This document shows, one piece after another, positions 62,657 through 64,000 of a stretch of DNA of 64,000 nucleotides. The translations under genes were made by a program, and so were the position numbers. The notes under the pieces were generated by a model. The model did not search any database. It was not told the DNA's origin and saw nothing but the letters and a program-made list of their open reading frames with translations. The DNA comes from an uncultured Caryophanales bacterium. Its GTDB lineage: Bacteria > Bacillota_I > Bacilli_A > RF39 > UBA660. The first letter of the stretch is position 1. Every line of letters begins with the position of its first letter. Location of the stretch: positions 1-64,000 of the forward strand of contig CAMOVZ010000006.1 in the NCBI GenBank assembly GCA_946628045.1, in the 5' to 3' direction.

Positions 62657-63535
62657 ATGGAAAGTATTATAGTAATAGTAGGACCAACAGGTGTTGGTAA
62701 AACAAAATTAAGTATAGAACTAGCTAAAAGATTAGATGCAGAAATAATTAATGGAGATAGTGTAGCTATTTATAAAGATTTAAATATAGGTAGTGCTAAA
62801 CCTACATTAGAAGAACGTGAAGGAATTACTCATCACTTGATAGATATTAAAGAAGTAGAAGATGATTACTCAGTATATGACTACCAAATAGATTGTCGTA
62901 AAGCTATAGATGATATTACTAAAAGAGGTAAAAGAGTAATTATAGTAGGTGGTACTGGTTTATATATAAAGGCTGCTTTATATGATTATAATTTTACTAA
63001 AGGAACTACTAATAAAGAGTATAAAGAATTAACTAATGAAGAAATATTAGATAAGATAAGTACTTATGACTTATATTTATCTAGTAATTTAGAAGTAAAT
63101 AATAGACAAAGATTAGTAAGAATACTTAATAAATTAGAAAATAAAGAAGTATTTACTAATAATAAAGATAAATTATTATATCCAATCAAAGTAATAGGAT
63201 TAACTACTTCTAGAGATTATTTATATGAAAGAATAAATAAAAGAGTCGATGTAATGATTAATAATGGATTACTAGATGAGATTAATAACTTAAAAGATAG
63301 ATATAAATCTTCTAGAATATTAAATAGTGGAATAGGGTATAAAGAGTTTTATGATTACTTATTTAATTCTAAAGATTTAGATAGTGTTATTGAAAGTATA
63401 AAACAAGACTCTCGTAGATTTGCTAAAAGACAATTTACTTTCTTTAATCATCAATTTGATACGAAATGGATTGAAGTAGACTTTAATAATTTCAATAATA
63501 CAATAGAAGAAGTATTAGAATATATAAAAAAATAA
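62657..63535 (+). CDS. miaA: tRNA dimethylallyltransferase MiaA
   Basis: Transfers the dimethylallyl group to A37 of tRNAs that read UNN codons. P-loop VGPTGVGKTKLS is at the N-terminus. Then come NGDSVAIYKDLNIGSAKP, HHLIDIKEV, VGGTGLYIKAALY and the tRNA-binding GIGYKEFYDYL and FAKRQFTFF segments, all typical of MiaA. At 292 residues it is slightly short but complete. CGAGGGG precedes the ATG, with a TATAAT at 62634-62639. Confidence 0.96.
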   Translation: MESIIVIVGPTGVGKTKLSIELAKRLDAEIINGDSVAIYKDLNIGSAKPTLEEREGITHHLIDIKEVEDDYSVYDYQIDCRKAIDDITKRGKRVIIVGGTGLYIKAALYDYNFTKGTTNKEYKELTNEEILDKISTYDLYLSSNLEVNNRQRLVRILNKLENKEVFTNNKDKLLYPIKVIGLTTSRDYLYERINKRVDVMINNGLLDEINNLKDRYKSSRILNSGIGYKEFYDYLFNSKDLDSVIESIKQDSRRFAKRQFTFFNHQFDTKWIEVDFNNFNNTIEEVLEYIKK

Positions 63536-63560
63536 GAAGTAATTTTACTTCTTATTTTCT
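63531..63560 (+). terminator. Bidirectional terminator between miaA and the reverse gene
   Basis: AATAAGAAGTAA / TTACTTCTTATT (12 bp) followed by TTCTTTT, overlapping both convergent stop codons. Confidence 0.8.
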
Positions 63561-64000
63561 TTTAGTTCTAAGAAAACCTTTTGATTAAAATTATGCTGTG
63601 TTTTTTCAATAGATAATAATTTATTAGTATCTATCAACATATAATCATGTAATAAATTAGTAGACCCATCACTCATAACAGGATCATCCCAAGTTAAATC
63701 TATATGATACCATTTATCTTTTATTTTAACAGCATTCCATATATGCATATATGATGATACTCTAAAACTCTTTAAATTCATCTTTTCTAAGAATAATTGC
63801 ATTAAATCAGTATATCCACCACATATTGCATAACCCTCAAATAAAGGACCATATGCTATATCAGATCGATAATTAATAATATTATTATCACTTCTTAAAG
63901 AATCATATTTAGTATTGTTAACGATATAATCATGAAATAATTTAATATTATCTTCTATAGAAATATTATCATTATAAAGCTCATTATATATTTCATCTAC
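63545..64000 (-). CDS. Transglutaminase-like domain protein (partial, C-terminal end)
   Basis: The reverse-strand frame stays open to the window edge, so the gene continues beyond 64000; 151 residues are visible. They fit the C-terminal part of a transglutaminase-like cysteine-protease fold: a helix with LFHDYIVNNTKYD, the catalytic Cys in EGYAICGGYTDLMQL, the His in MHIWNAVKIKDKWYHIDL and the Asp in LTWDDP. The Met at 63802 is internal and not the start. Such domains in Firmicutes are often on secreted or membrane proteins; the N-terminus that would tell is outside the window. Confidence 0.85.
   Translation of the reverse strand, partial: VDEIYNELYNDNISIEDNIKLFHDYIVNNTKYDSLRSDNNIINYRSDIAYGPLFEGYAICGGYTDLMQLFLEKMNLKSFRVSSYMHIWNAVKIKDKWYHIDLTWDDPVMSDGSTNLLHDYMLIDTNKLLSIEKTQHNFNQKVFLELKENKK

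Noticed and set aside
1..64000. Use of the mycoplasma genetic code (TGA as Trp) in this AT-rich genome
   Set aside because: TGA ends several genes at the right length (for example comN and dtd), and tryptophans in conserved motifs are TGG.

Overview
The window is a chromosomal segment from a very AT-rich, low-G+C Gram-positive bacterium. Gene content and order resemble Bacilli: rbgA-rnhB-topA-xerC, comN-secDF-relA-dtd, T-box-hisS-aspS-(ncRNA)-tcdA, lexA divergent from a small SOS gene, and mraZ-rsmH-ftsL-pbpB. TGA is used as a stop and tryptophan is TGG, so the mycoplasma code does not apply. The genes for envelope synthesis and division (MurB, MurG, MraY, two class B PBPs, FtsZ/FtsA/FtsL/DivIB) show a walled cell. 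I infer an uncultured gut-type member of the Bacilli (RF39-like), but no marker here fixes the taxonomy.

Layout. 1-12.5 kb: ribosome assembly, RNase HII, topoisomerase I, a Xer recombinase, ComN, SecDF, RelA, Dtd and an AI-2E family permease. 12.5-22.4 kb: a zinc peptidase, then a T-box-controlled hisS-aspS operon. HisRS carries a repetitive cysteine-rich tail and AspRS is of the archaeal type. These are followed by a surface protein, a small membrane-anchored protein, a hydrolase, a structured ncRNA (probably 6S RNA) and tcdA. 22.4-30.3 kb: LexA with an SOS-box promoter driving a 49-residue membrane peptide, PolA, MutM, a decayed RhuM gene, pyruvate kinase, and a reverse-strand group (TmcAL, Gmk and a membrane protein).

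30.4-56.6 kb: a rearranged division and cell-wall region. murG-murB-divIB are followed by two tandem membrane glycosyltransferase-like proteins, then ftsA-ftsZ, a surface protein, and an mraZ-rsmH-ftsL-pbpB operon behind a three-repeat MraZ operator. Next come several membrane-anchored proteins of unknown function, a DUF1292 protein, a 1401-residue repeat protein, a LysR regulator, a second PASTA-containing PBP, a coiled-coil protein and mraY. murC, murD, murE, murF and ftsW are absent from this stretch. 56.6-64 kb: an unknown protein, uvrC, a type IV pilin-like protein, mutL, a third large surface protein, miaA and the end of a transglutaminase-like gene.

The most interesting themes are listed here. 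(1) A family of membrane-anchored beta-rich proteins; three large members end in a lectin-like domain, and in at least one the C-terminal codons look like a diversity-generating retroelement target. (2) A minimal SOS-induced membrane peptide beside lexA. (3) A T-box whose specifier holds overlapping Asp and His codons ahead of hisS-aspS. (4) A 28-cysteine repeat tail on HisRS. All functional statements are from reading the sequence and from family knowledge; no database search was run.
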